NCBI RefSeq assembly: GCF_029916425.1
Contig: NZ_JAHAVQ010000009.1
Coordinates: 1-64,000, forward strand
DNA: 64,000 nt
Source: Liquorilactobacillus sicerae
GTDB lineage: Bacteria; Bacillota; Bacilli; Lactobacillales; Lactobacillaceae
Direction: 5' to 3'
This document shows, in pieces, positions 8,162-17,168 of the stretch. The stretch's first letter is position 1; the number at the start of each line of letters is the position of its first letter. The position numbers and the translations under genes were made by a program. Under the pieces are notes generated by a model, which made no database searches, was not told the DNA's origin, and saw only the letters and a program-made list of their open reading frames with translations.

Positions 8162-9253
8162 TTATTTTGCTCCCAAAACATCATTTTTCCATTCTTGTCC
8201 TAGCTTAAGAGTTGCTTTATTCCATGTGTTATTATTTTTTACATGGAATATTTTTTTGTAATCACTAGATGGCAGTAATTTATTTTTAACTGATTTTGGT
8301 AATTTAACATTTGTTCTTATTGGCCGAGCATACCCTTTTGCAAGATTAATCTGTCCCTTATCAGAAAGGATGTACGACCTAGCCAATTTGGCAGCATATG
8401 GATGTGCAGCATTTTTATTGATAACTTCTGCATACCCACTACGAATTGTACCGTCAGTTGGAACAGTAATCTTATAACGTTTTGAATTAATTTGATCAGC
8501 ATAATTTAGAGCATTGAAGTCCCACATAACGGCAACTTGAATTTCACCTTTTTGTAAATTTTGAATTGTAGTATCAACTGTTGAAAGACGATTCTCTTTT
8601 TGTAACTTTGCAAAGAAATTCAAACCAGGAGTCAAATTTTTTTCGCTGCCTCCTTTTGCATACGCTGCTGCCAAAACAGCATACTGGGCTTGCGCCTCTG
8701 TAGACGGATCACCAACTGCAACTTTATATTTGCCGGAAGCTAACTGACTCCAAGATTTTGGAGCATCTGAAGCTTTAACATTTTTAGTATCTGTAATGAA
8801 AACAATTGATCCCGTATACCCAGCAGCATAGTATCCTTTTTTATCTTTTGCCCATTTTGGTATATCTTTCCAATACTTTGTTTTGTATGCTGTCAAGAGC
8901 TTCTGCTTTACCGCTGTAGGTGCAATATTTAAACCAATATCACCAATATCAGGGGCACTTGATGATTTACCTGCTGATTTAAATTTTTGAAGTTCTTGAG
9001 CACTAGACATATCCGTATCAGTATGGTTAAGTCCATACTTTGTTTTTAAGTCTTTCCAGGTCTCAATCCAATTTGCCCATGTATTCGGCATTCCAACCGA
9101 AACAACCTTTCCTTCTTTTTTTGCCTGTTTAACAATTGTATTCCAATTATTTGATGATGAACTGCTCGAACTACTTGAGCATCCACCTAAAGATAAAGCG
9201 ATTACTGCAACCGCAGCAAAAACTAACAAAAAACTTGTCTTACGAATTTTCAT
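8162..9253 (-). CDS. ABC transporter substrate-binding lipoprotein (Fe3+/phosphonate/polyamine-type, SBP_bac family)
   Basis: A 363-residue lipoprotein. Residues 1-25 form a signal peptide with a lipobox (LSLGGC); the mature protein begins with Cys and a run of serines, a common linker. The body (WNTIVKQAKKEGKVVSVGMP, then DIGDIGLN, GSIVFITDT and SYILSDKGQINLAKGYARPI) follows the type II periplasmic-binding fold used for iron, phosphonate, sugar-phosphate and polyamine uptake. I chose the ATG at 9253 over the TTG at 9256; both follow the purine-rich AGGAGGAGGAAG. It is the first gene of the six-gene operon. Its ligand cannot be read from sequence; the two downstream phosphatases favour an organophosphate. 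Confidence 0.85.
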   Translation of the reverse strand: MKIRKTSFLLVFAAVAVIALSLGGCSSSSSSSSSNNWNTIVKQAKKEGKVVSVGMPNTWANWIETWKDLKTKYGLNHTDTDMSSAQELQKFKSAGKSSSAPDIGDIGLNIAPTAVKQKLLTAYKTKYWKDIPKWAKDKKGYYAAGYTGSIVFITDTKNVKASDAPKSWSQLASGKYKVAVGDPSTEAQAQYAVLAAAYAKGGSEKNLTPGLNFFAKLQKENRLSTVDTTIQNLQKGEIQVAVMWDFNALNYADQINSKRYKITVPTDGTIRSGYAEVINKNAAHPYAAKLARSYILSDKGQINLAKGYARPIRTNVKLPKSVKNKLLPSSDYKKIFHVKNNNTWNKATLKLGQEWKNDVLGAK

Positions 9254-9359
9254 CAAGCTCTTCCTCCTCCTCTTAATAAATCTAATATTAAACTAATAAT
9301 TTATTGTCCTTGTAAGTTTTAAGTAATGGTTTCGTAAAACTTTTTTATGAATTTTGAGT

Positions 9360-9389
9360 AAAAAAAAAGAATTTCAAAATCTGAAACTC
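9360..9389 (-). terminator. Terminator between the membrane-protein gene and the ABC operon
   Basis: On the minus strand GAGTTTCA and TGAAATTC form an 8-bp stem with one mismatch, followed directly by nine T residues. It lies about 280 bp after the upstream gene and 107 bp before the binding-protein start, so it most likely ends read-through from upstream. The rest of 9390-9676 is AT-rich and I see no gene in it. Confidence 0.6.
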
Positions 9390-9676
9390 TTTACTTTAAA
9401 CTCAATAATCTAACTGATATTCATTTTTAATTATCAAACGTTATCAAAAATACAGCTTAATTTTTAACTCTTATAGTCTAAAAGAAAAATAGCCAACTTT
9501 CACAAATTGCTATTTACTTTGAAAAGTTTCTAATAAAGTTGCAAAAATTATTGCTAATTAAATTTCAGAACCTTTTTAATCATCTATGTTTTAACTTTAG
9601 CCTAATTTCATGTCTTGATATTGTCCCTTATTGATCGTTTCAATATTTTAATTCTCAAGTCTGATTTAAAATACGA

Positions 9677-11398
9677 TCAGGAATCTGCCTGAGCATTCTC
9701 TATAGCTGATAACAACCAACTTAACCCCCAAAAAGCTAAACAAAAGCTCCAAGAAAATATCGTTATAAATAAAATCGGTAAAAACCATTTTCCAATTGTG
9801 TAACTGACGACTAATTTATTTTCACCGATTTTTTGACTTAAAATTGGCGTTCCAATTTTTGTTAAACGATACTGTTGGTGCTTTTTTGCTAATGTTTTAC
9901 CATTAAAGACTAACTTAGTCCCTGCATATTTAACAACTGGAACATTAATGAAGCTTTTTTTATTAGCATACCAAGTTATAACCAGTTTATTATGAATTAT
10001 AGTTTTCACAAATCTTTTGCTAGGATAAATAATATATTGAGCATATTTTCGATAAGTTTTTTTAACATTTTTTTGATATTCAGGTAAATAATCCGGCGTT
10101 TTTTTCTGAACTAATTTTAAAAGAGCATTCAAATTAGTTGAATAAAACGAATCATGAATTGCTTGATCATTTTTGGAATTAAAAACTAAGGTATTAAGTT
10201 TTTTAATTGGATGCTGACAATCATTCCAATGTTTATACTCATTAGTTAATAACCCTGTTGTTTGAAAAAAAGCCGCCAAAGTAATTATTAAAACCAGCTT
10301 ACAAACTTGTCGATATTTTGGTGTTGGTGCTTGAGAAAGAAAACTACCAACTAATACACAAGTAAAAATTGTCACCATGACGAAAAAGCGAAACGGAAAT
10401 TGAAAAATTTCTAACATTTGGATTTTATACTTGGTGACTAAATACCAAGGAAAGACACTTGAAGAAATTATCAAAAATGTCCAAAACTCAATAATACAAA
10501 TTTTAATAAATGGATTAGCTGAGTGCCATTTTTTAATCGTTACAAATAATAAAACAATAATAGCTACTAACAGCGAAACAGAGAAAAACAGCCAATAGCT
10601 GCCAATTTCAGTAATGGAGTATGCATACATACGGTGATTAGTAAAAGGCAGGATCAAGTTGTTGGAATGAAATATAGCTAGTAAAGCAGTCCAGACATTC
10701 AAAGTCAATAAAAAAAATAAAAAAATTGCCGCAGCAACTTTAATCAGGTCCTTTTTAAGTGTTGTTGATGTCAATAAACCATAGGTAAAAAATGGCAGAT
10801 AAGCTATAACTAAAATTACGGCACTTAAAACATGAACTTGCAACAAGATGGCGACACTAATTGCAAGTTTAATAACACTAAGTTCGTGATTAGCTGCATA
10901 TCTAAAAGCAGGAATTAAAGCAAAAGGCGAGATAGCTGCACCCCAACTGGTCAAGTTTTGACGAATTGTCCAATCTAAAATGGCAAACGTTGTTAAATAA
11001 AGACAAGATATCAAAACCGCCAAGCGGATTCTAACATGTGACACTCGTAATAAAGCGTACATTGAAAAACTGGCAATCAAATTTAAAACAAGACGTGAAA
11101 TTATTTGATAGTTATACCATGTCTTTGAAAAAAGCACTAACAATCCTTGGAAATAAGCAAAAAAGGGACCATATAAGGCATTGACAATCCGACCAGATTG
11201 TTGAAAACCATAAGTCGAAATAAAATAATTAAAATTACCAGTTTTAATTTGCATTGCTGTATCATAAAAGCGATTATAGTGAAAAAGAAAATCCGGTCCT
11301 AAAATTACACCACCACTAAAATATTGAGGAAGTACTAACAGGATAGGAAAAGTAATTAAACAGCCAATTATTAATAATTGTCGTTGAAAGTGTCTCAT
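9677..11398 (-). CDS. Large polytopic membrane protein, GT-C/YfhO-like
   Basis: A 573-residue integral membrane protein with about 11-12 hydrophobic segments, an early GPDFLFHYNRFYD motif in the first outside loop, a large extracytoplasmic domain (about residues 390-535) and a final C-terminal helix. This architecture is typical of GT-C fold membrane glycosyltransferases and YfhO-like proteins that modify teichoic acids or other envelope polymers. The aspartate after the first helix fits the catalytic position of that fold, but I cannot name a substrate. The ATG at 11398 has GAGGATCAGTT upstream. It is transcribed alone. Confidence 0.65.
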   Translation of the reverse strand: MRHFQRQLLIIGCLITFPILLVLPQYFSGGVILGPDFLFHYNRFYDTAMQIKTGNFNYFISTYGFQQSGRIVNALYGPFFAYFQGLLVLFSKTWYNYQIISRLVLNLIASFSMYALLRVSHVRIRLAVLISCLYLTTFAILDWTIRQNLTSWGAAISPFALIPAFRYAANHELSVIKLAISVAILLQVHVLSAVILVIAYLPFFTYGLLTSTTLKKDLIKVAAAIFLFFLLTLNVWTALLAIFHSNNLILPFTNHRMYAYSITEIGSYWLFFSVSLLVAIIVLLFVTIKKWHSANPFIKICIIEFWTFLIISSSVFPWYLVTKYKIQMLEIFQFPFRFFVMVTIFTCVLVGSFLSQAPTPKYRQVCKLVLIITLAAFFQTTGLLTNEYKHWNDCQHPIKKLNTLVFNSKNDQAIHDSFYSTNLNALLKLVQKKTPDYLPEYQKNVKKTYRKYAQYIIYPSKRFVKTIIHNKLVITWYANKKSFINVPVVKYAGTKLVFNGKTLAKKHQQYRLTKIGTPILSQKIGENKLVVSYTIGKWFLPILFITIFSWSFCLAFWGLSWLLSAIENAQADS

Positions 11399-11712
11399 AA
11401 CTGATCCTCTTTTATTATTATTAAATAACGTAACCTTGTGATATTTTAAATAGCTAGCTTAGAGTTAGCAAGTATTATTTCAGAAATTTAAATGTATCTT
11501 TATACTATTTCCCATATGTTTGCAATTAGTTGATGTAAGCTAATAAAAAGTTGTTAATAAATTAAAAAAGCGAAAGCCCCATAAAAAAACTTAATTATTC
11601 ACAAGTAACCATCCCATAATTCTTATTTCAAATTACTTGATGACCGATACACAAATAGGAAATTTAGAATTCAACCAGCAATCATTATCTATCGTTAATT
11701 TAAGTGCAAACA
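11399..11712. other. Intergenic region upstream of the GT-C/YfhO-like gene
   Basis: 314 AT-rich bases between the start of the membrane-protein gene and the terminator at 11713. It should contain the minus-strand promoter of that gene, but I do not see a clear consensus pair and see no coding potential. Confidence 0.4.
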
Positions 11713-11759
11713 AATTCCCCTAACTCGCTAAAAATGTTTAAGTTAGAGGAATCTTTTTT
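11713..11759. terminator. Terminator hairpin, probably bidirectional, at the PAP2 gene 3' end
   Basis: ATTCCCCTAACT pairs with AGTTAGAGGAAT (one mismatch), and a CTTTTTT tract follows on the plus strand. On the minus strand it lies 10 bases after the PAP2 stop codon, with the looser tail TTTGTTTG. The only gene it can end is the minus-strand PAP2 gene. Confidence 0.65.
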
Positions 11760-11768
11760 ACTTATAAT

Positions 11769-12686
11769 TTAATCATGCTTTTCAACAAATCTAGCATTTA
11801 ACAAATATGATGCTCCAAAGACAAGCAAGCCAACAATTAACGCCGAAACGGTAACATCACTGAGCCAGTGAGCACCAATCCGAACACGACTAATAGCAGT
11901 TAGGATACCCATTGCTAGTCCAAAGATCGTCATCTTTTTTTGCAAGCTAATATTTTGACGATCAACAAAAAATGTTAAGTACAAAAATAACCATCCCGAC
12001 ATAGTATGACCCGACGGAAAAGAATTATGACCATTATTGCCATTGGGTAGAAACCATTCAGTAAATTTGCCATGTTGATCACCAATTACTCCAACTTCAT
12101 ACGGACGAAACCGTCCCCACAATGTCTTCAAATCGTCAACTGTTGTCGTAGCAATCATAACTACTAAAATGCCAACTAAAGAAACTTTAAAAAGATAATC
12201 AATTTGTTCATTATCTTTTTTCATGATCCATTCATAGCTTAAATAAGAAAATATAATCATTAAAGTAATAGCTAAAGTCCAACGTAATGTTTCGGGATAG
12301 TTAGCAGTTGCTCCAGAATTGCTAGCTTGCCCCATTGGAGCACCTTTTTTAATGTTTTCAATCATTGAAAAAGTGTAATATAGCATATTTTGTAACGTAC
12401 TTAACACCTGGTTAAAAGCAAAAGCTAACAAACCTCCAGAAACCAACCACTTTATTTTAGTTTCTGAATTTCTTTTCCAAAAACACCAAGCAAGTGTCTC
12501 AACACACATAAAAGTGACAATTTGTGCCCCTGTAACAGCATAATTTTGAAAAATATTACCAAAAATTGAATTCTGATTAGCAATTAAACGACTAATTGTC
12601 TCATCAGCAAAGGTTGCCACTAACAAACAAATAATCCCGATCCAAAAGAAATAAGATGCAATTTTAACTTGTACATCATTTTTCAA
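11769..12686 (-). CDS. PAP2-family membrane phosphatase
   Basis: A 305-residue polytopic protein with the three phosphatase motifs of the PAP2 / acid phosphatase superfamily: KTLWGRFRP near residue 188 (KxxxxxxRP), PSGHTMSGW near 223 (PSGH), and SRVRIGAHWLSDV near 265 (SRxxxxxHxxxD). These enzymes dephosphorylate lipid phosphates such as undecaprenyl or phosphatidylglycerol phosphate at the membrane. A larger than usual N-terminal part adds several helices. The start is a TTG at 12686 with AGGGGG seven to eight bases upstream; no closer in-frame ATG exists. Confidence 0.85.
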   Translation of the reverse strand: MKNDVQVKIASYFFWIGIICLLVATFADETISRLIANQNSIFGNIFQNYAVTGAQIVTFMCVETLAWCFWKRNSETKIKWLVSGGLLAFAFNQVLSTLQNMLYYTFSMIENIKKGAPMGQASNSGATANYPETLRWTLAITLMIIFSYLSYEWIMKKDNEQIDYLFKVSLVGILVVMIATTTVDDLKTLWGRFRPYEVGVIGDQHGKFTEWFLPNGNNGHNSFPSGHTMSGWLFLYLTFFVDRQNISLQKKMTIFGLAMGILTAISRVRIGAHWLSDVTVSALIVGLLVFGASYLLNARFVEKHD

Positions 12687-12810
12687 TTTTATTCCCCCTA
12701 ACGCCTCTAAACTAACATTTTTATATTTTCGTTTAGTAACAATTCTGTAAAATAGCTGTATATATTTTTAAAAATGTAGCATAATTTGCAAAAGTTGCCT
12801 AAAAACTTCC

Positions 12811-12846
12811 AAAAAAAAACCTTTCATACGAATTATATGAAAGGTT
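12811..12846 (-). terminator. Strong terminator of the sulfoquinovose operon
   Basis: On the minus strand AACCTTTCATA and TATGAAAGGTT form an 11-bp perfect stem, followed by nine T residues. It lies about 200 bp after the last gene of the operon. The stretch 12847-13042 between them shows nothing coding. Confidence 0.85.
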
Positions 12847-13042
12847 CTAAGATACTAATTTATTAAAAACTTATTTCAAAGCTTATTCATAAAATATAAA
12901 GAGTTTTATTGAAGCTAAGCGAGTACATCAAGCAAATTCTTCAAAATAGTTATAAAGATTTACTAAAGCAAAAATTTTCTTGGAATATTCCTGCTTAAAT
13001 TGGCTTATTTTGATAAATAACTTTTATTCTAACCGATTCTTT

Positions 13043-14380
13043 TCAATAAACCTTTAATGGCAATTTCAATAGTTTTGCTAAAGCAATTAATTCAGAGATA
13101 TGATCCCCGTAAACTAAAGCGAAATGTGATTCATAGCCATTCAAAATAAAATTATCGATGAAGTTGTTAACTGGTAAATCAAGCTGAACTTTTGCTGACA
13201 CGCCATTGAACTGCGCCGGTGTATCTAAAACGTTACCTCGAACGATAATAAATTCATACCCAAAGCTCGGATTAAAATGTACTCTAAAAATAGAAACTTC
13301 ACCAGGTTTTAAAACAAATTGTGGACTGACAGGTATTTTACGATTTGGATGGACACTGGACTTAACCCCATATTTAGGATTTGCTAATGAAAAAGCCCCA
13401 TAGTCATGCCACATTGTTATTGTATTGTCTTTTTGATCCATACTTGATAGATCACCTAAAAAAACTGGCTGTGAATTATTGGTTGTTTGTTGCAAAATGA
13501 ACATGGACAATGCACCATGGATATCACACTCCATTGCAGTCGGCAGCAATTGATCACTTAATTGTGACCAAACTGCTCCCGGTGCACAATGATATTTGTC
13601 AAAGAAATCAGGCCAGCAACGTGAAGCTAGTGCTTGCCAACCATCCCTTTTTGCCCACTTCTTCATTAACGCAACATATTTAACATATTTAATTGTTTCC
13701 TTGGCTTGCGGATCTAAGTCATCAAATTTACTAAGTGCATAAGCCAATTCAGCTTGATATGCTTCCAAAGGTAATTTCTCAGCTGCTTCAAAAGCACGAT
13801 CAATATCGTAATGCCTTAAGGTGACACCAAATGTTCTTTTAAGTAATCCTGCGTTTGCATCTGAAAAGAAAAATCCAGGTGGAAATGTCCCAACGACTCC
13901 AATTTTTAAACTTGCTAATGCTGATTTCAAAGTGCACGCTTTAATAAATCGACTGATCACTTCTTTTACATGCTGCTCATCGGGATTGCCATAAACTTGT
14001 TGAAAATCATGATCATGTGTTTTTAGATAATTAGCTGAACTAATAATGCCAGTTAAAGCATTCAATTTCAATCTTTCGCCGATGCTTGGTTCCCGCGGTG
14101 CTAATAATAAAATGGGAACTTCGGGATAATACTGATGAACTGTTTGGATAAATTCTGCATCCGTAAAAGTTGTATTATGAAAAATAATCCCGGTAAAATT
14201 TTGAGCCTGATTGGCATTTAAAAATTCTTTTAAAGTAGGAATATCACCTATCGATTTTGATGGAATTATAATTTGCTTACTTAGTTTCAATAAAAAATTT
14301 TTTACGTTTTCAAAAATTTCTTCTGCTTTCTGATAATCAAATTTATCACGAACAACTGGTATATATAAAATTTTGCTCAT
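13043..14380 (-). CDS. sftI: L-fucose/L-arabinose isomerase-like protein, candidate sulfoquinovose isomerase
   Basis: A 445-residue protein of the fucose/arabinose isomerase-like fold: an N-terminal Rossmann-like part (IGVVGTFPPGFFFSD near residue 151), a middle metal-site region (CWPDFFDKYHCAPGAVWSQL, then AMECDIHGALSMFILQQ near 285) and a C-terminal domain. The Glu-Asp-His arrangement of ECDIHGA fits the Mn-binding active site of this family, which interconverts aldoses and ketoses. It is last in the operon, 2 bp after the DUF4867-like gene. In the sulfo-transaldolase pathway an isomerase converts sulfoquinovose to sulfofructose, and this is the natural candidate. The symbol is by context and should be treated as tentative. 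Confidence 0.65.
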   Translation of the reverse strand: MSKILYIPVVRDKFDYQKAEEIFENVKNFLLKLSKQIIIPSKSIGDIPTLKEFLNANQAQNFTGIIFHNTTFTDAEFIQTVHQYYPEVPILLLAPREPSIGERLKLNALTGIISSANYLKTHDHDFQQVYGNPDEQHVKEVISRFIKACTLKSALASLKIGVVGTFPPGFFFSDANAGLLKRTFGVTLRHYDIDRAFEAAEKLPLEAYQAELAYALSKFDDLDPQAKETIKYVKYVALMKKWAKRDGWQALASRCWPDFFDKYHCAPGAVWSQLSDQLLPTAMECDIHGALSMFILQQTTNNSQPVFLGDLSSMDQKDNTITMWHDYGAFSLANPKYGVKSSVHPNRKIPVSPQFVLKPGEVSIFRVHFNPSFGYEFIIVRGNVLDTPAQFNGVSAKVQLDLPVNNFIDNFILNGYESHFALVYGDHISELIALAKLLKLPLKVY

Positions 14381-14382
14381 AA

Positions 14383-15054
14383 TTATTCCTCCAATTTTTT
14401 AATTGCCAGATTTTTGCCGATGAGACCAACAAAAGCATTTTTTTCAACCATTCTTTTATTTTCAGCGTGTGTTAACAGCCACTTATTTTTTTGAAACAGT
14501 AATTCATCACTTGAATGCGGTACATTTAAAGGTGTATTAGTACCTGCTGTTAAGATAACTAAACATTTAAAACCACTTTTCCAAACACAGCATGGAGCAA
14601 AATGCATTGTACTATTGTAAAGCTCGATTGCCGTTCCCTTGGGGACAAAAAATGCTTTTGCTTGATTTGTATTAATTCTTTTTTCCCTTAATTGCCCTCG
14701 GTGACTTAAAAATAATACTAAATCTGAAGCTGCCAAATTAATTTCAGAACAGTTATGAAATTCGAAAGCATTAATTTGATAGCTATTTCCATTACAATAT
14801 CCAATTTCAATTTTTTGTTCACCATAAAAATTACGGGCAATTACATCCCTTTTGCTTAATGACAAAAGGTGAGGATCATTGCGGATGTAAACATTATTAC
14901 GTTCAGGAATCACTGTTTGCTGCAAATCTACCAGTAATTCTTCTTGATAGGGTAACGTAATTTTTTGACCATAACTTGCAAATTCTTCATCATCAATTGA
15001 TTTGATTTGGATGTCTGGATTAATTCGATTTAACCGTTCTAAAGTAGCTGTCAT
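14383..15054 (-). CDS. DUF4867-like (cupin-type) protein of the sulfoquinovose operon
   Basis: A 223-residue soluble protein. Segments such as INAFEFHNCSEINLAASDLVLFLSHRG, AFFVPKGTAIELYNSTMHFAPCCVW and LVILTAGTNTPLNVP match my memory of the DUF4867 family, whose beta-rich core looks cupin-like, with His and Glu residues that could bind a metal. It starts directly after the transaldolase stop codon (TAAATG) with GAAGGTG as ribosome binding site, and ends 2 bp before the isomerase-like gene. I recall DUF4867 genes beside sulfofructose transaldolase genes in other Firmicutes. It may be an isomerase, a mutarotase or a partner subunit; I cannot decide from sequence. Confidence 0.6.
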   Translation of the reverse strand: MTATLERLNRINPDIQIKSIDDEEFASYGQKITLPYQEELLVDLQQTVIPERNNVYIRNDPHLLSLSKRDVIARNFYGEQKIEIGYCNGNSYQINAFEFHNCSEINLAASDLVLFLSHRGQLREKRINTNQAKAFFVPKGTAIELYNSTMHFAPCCVWKSGFKCLVILTAGTNTPLNVPHSSDELLFQKNKWLLTHAENKRMVEKNAFVGLIGKNLAIKKLEE

Positions 15055-15726
15055 TTATTCACCTTCTTTTTTGGTGTTGTCCCAAGCACTTTTAAAAATC
15101 TTCAAGCCTAAATCCGTATAAGGATTATTAAAACTATTTTCATAGACTGCTAAGCCGCAGGTCACGATATCTGCACCAAAGAGAGCTGCTTTTTCAATTT
15201 GCTGGGAATTTCTAACAGCCGCAACAATTATTTCGGTCTTAAAATCATATTTTCGATAAATATCAACAATGTCCTTTATATATTTAACTCCGTCATCGCC
15301 ATGATCTTCTTTCCAGCCAATAAAAGGTGATACATACTTTGCTCCCAGCTTACCAGCCATAATTGCTTGAGCTGCCGAAAAGACCAACGTCATATTCGTT
15401 TGAATGCCTTCTTTTTCTAGCTGACGTCCCGCAACTATTCCAACTGTATTCGTTGGGATCTTAATTACAAAATTTGCTGATAAACTGCTAATTCTTCTTG
15501 CCATTTCAACCATACTTTGAACATCAGCTAAATGTGGATTGATTTCAACCGATACAGGAAAGTTTGGCTTATCTTTAACGTAGTCTGCAATCCCTTCAAT
15601 ACAACTTTCAAAGGTCTTTCCACTATTTTTAATATGCTTAGGATTAGTAGTAACACCATCAAAGCCGTAAAGTTCATAAGCTTTTTTAATTTCATCGAGT
15701 TTGGCACTATCTAAAAAGTATTTCAT
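15055..15726 (-). CDS. sftT: Transaldolase family protein, candidate 6-deoxy-6-sulfofructose transaldolase
   Basis: A 223-residue class I aldolase/transaldolase of the short (FSA/TalB-like) type: MKYFLDSAKLDEIKKAYELYG, GVTTNP near residue 25, the Schiff-base Lys89 in FVIKIPTN, and YVSPFIGWKEDHGDDG near 131. Ordinary members read SPFVGR at that place, where the Arg binds the sugar phosphate; here it is Trp-Lys, which fits a changed anion site. In sulfoglycolysis this enzyme moves the C1-C3 part of sulfofructose to glyceraldehyde 3-phosphate, giving fructose 6-phosphate and sulfolactaldehyde. The ATG at 15726 has AAAGGAAG upstream. Flanking genes support the sulfo-pathway reading. Confidence 0.75.
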   Translation of the reverse strand: MKYFLDSAKLDEIKKAYELYGFDGVTTNPKHIKNSGKTFESCIEGIADYVKDKPNFPVSVEINPHLADVQSMVEMARRISSLSANFVIKIPTNTVGIVAGRQLEKEGIQTNMTLVFSAAQAIMAGKLGAKYVSPFIGWKEDHGDDGVKYIKDIVDIYRKYDFKTEIIVAAVRNSQQIEKAALFGADIVTCGLAVYENSFNNPYTDLGLKIFKSAWDNTKKEGE

Positions 15727-15748
15727 TAATAATTTCTTCCTTTCTAAA

Positions 15749-17149
15749 TTAGCTGTTTTGTTGCTTATTTCTCCTGTTTGACAAATCAATAACTATATTT
15801 CTATAAAGTTTTTCTGTTAATGGATAAAATTTTCGTAAAATGATAATCGTCAAAATTGCAAGCGTTGCTGAGTAAAAGAACATCAATCCTCTAATCCCCA
15901 TAATTGCTCGGGCGGTCTGTTCTTGATTTGGGACATATCCAACCCAAGTTAAGATAATACCTGGAATAAAACCAGCCAAAGCTTGCGAAAGTTTTCTAAA
16001 GAAAGTAAAGAACGAATATACAACTCCTTCTGAGCGTACCCCGGTTTTCCATTCTCCATATTCAACACAATCAGAAATCAAGGCCCAATTCAAAGCACTA
16101 GTAAATCCATCTCCAAGATAGGCAATGCTTGTAAAAAACACTAATGAAAAAGTATCATTTGCAAAAAAGTAGCCTAAAAGATCTGCAATTGCCCAGATAG
16201 CACATCCTAAAATGTACACATTTTTTTTGCCAAATTTGCGAGTCAGCATTGGTGTCAACGCAACTGAAACAAAGACCATTCCAATACTGAAGAACCCGAG
16301 TAATGAATTAGCAGTCATATTTTTTAAAACATATTTACAATAATAAACTTGAACTGCCAGTTTTAAGTTAAACGCTGAAAAAGTAAACAAGTTGATAATA
16401 CTAACAACAATCAACGGTTTGTTGTGAAATAGTGATCGATAAGCCTCTTTAATTGCTTCTTTGCTTTCTTTTTTTCGAACAGGCACCGGATAATTTTCTT
16501 GAATATTTGCATACGAATACCATTGACATAGAACACCTAAGATCGCAAAGATCACAACCGCTACCGTATAACCCAAATTCTTATTTGGTAACATCTCAAC
16601 AATTGGCATAAATGCAATTGTAGCAATCATTAAGCCAAAATTAGAACCTGCTTGCCTAAATGATGCTAACTCAGATCTTTCCTGACTATTACGTGTCATC
16701 GTCGGTATCATCGAACCAAAAGGAATATTTGAAATACTATAGCAAGTTCCAAATATCATATAAGCCACATAAGCCCAAATCAAGCGACCAGTTACTGTAA
16801 AATTAGGTACTGTAAAGTTTGCGATCAACAACAACGCTAATGGAATTGCTGCCCATAAAATAAAGGGTCTGAACTTACCACGTTTACTAATCTTTGTACG
16901 ATTATCAATCCAAGTACCAACACTAATATCCATAAAAGCATCCCAAATCTTAGCAACTAAAAAAACTGAACCAGCTGCTGCACTTGGTAATTTAGCTTGA
17001 TCTGTTAAAAAGTTGAGCAGATACAACTGCCCCATATCAAACAAAAAATTATTACCAACATCTCCGATTCCATAAGCAATTTTGCTTTTTAGCGGAACCA
17101 TCCTTTTTACTAAATCAGAATTAATATTCTTACTAGCACTATCTTCCAT
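15749..17149 (-). CDS. sftA: GPH-family sugar transporter, candidate sulfoquinovose(-glycoside) importer
   Basis: A 466-residue, 12-helix cation:sugar symporter of the glycoside-pentoside-hexuronide family. Family marks include KIAYGIGDVGNNFLFDMGQLYLLNFLTD near the N-terminus, WDAFMDISVGTWIDNRTK and a middle DCVEYGEWKTGVRSEG. YihO and YihP, the transporters of the E. coli sulfoquinovose locus, belong to this family, as do melibiose and xyloside carriers. I chose the ATG at 17149 because GGAG stands eight bases before it; the TTG at 17167 lacks a site. It lies between the dehydrogenase and the transaldolase genes, so it most likely imports the operon's substrate. Confidence 0.75.
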   Translation of the reverse strand: MEDSASKNINSDLVKRMVPLKSKIAYGIGDVGNNFLFDMGQLYLLNFLTDQAKLPSAAAGSVFLVAKIWDAFMDISVGTWIDNRTKISKRGKFRPFILWAAIPLALLLIANFTVPNFTVTGRLIWAYVAYMIFGTCYSISNIPFGSMIPTMTRNSQERSELASFRQAGSNFGLMIATIAFMPIVEMLPNKNLGYTVAVVIFAILGVLCQWYSYANIQENYPVPVRKKESKEAIKEAYRSLFHNKPLIVVSIINLFTFSAFNLKLAVQVYYCKYVLKNMTANSLLGFFSIGMVFVSVALTPMLTRKFGKKNVYILGCAIWAIADLLGYFFANDTFSLVFFTSIAYLGDGFTSALNWALISDCVEYGEWKTGVRSEGVVYSFFTFFRKLSQALAGFIPGIILTWVGYVPNQEQTARAIMGIRGLMFFYSATLAILTIIILRKFYPLTEKLYRNIVIDLSNRRNKQQNS

Positions 17150-17168
17150 CAAATCAACTCCATCCAAA

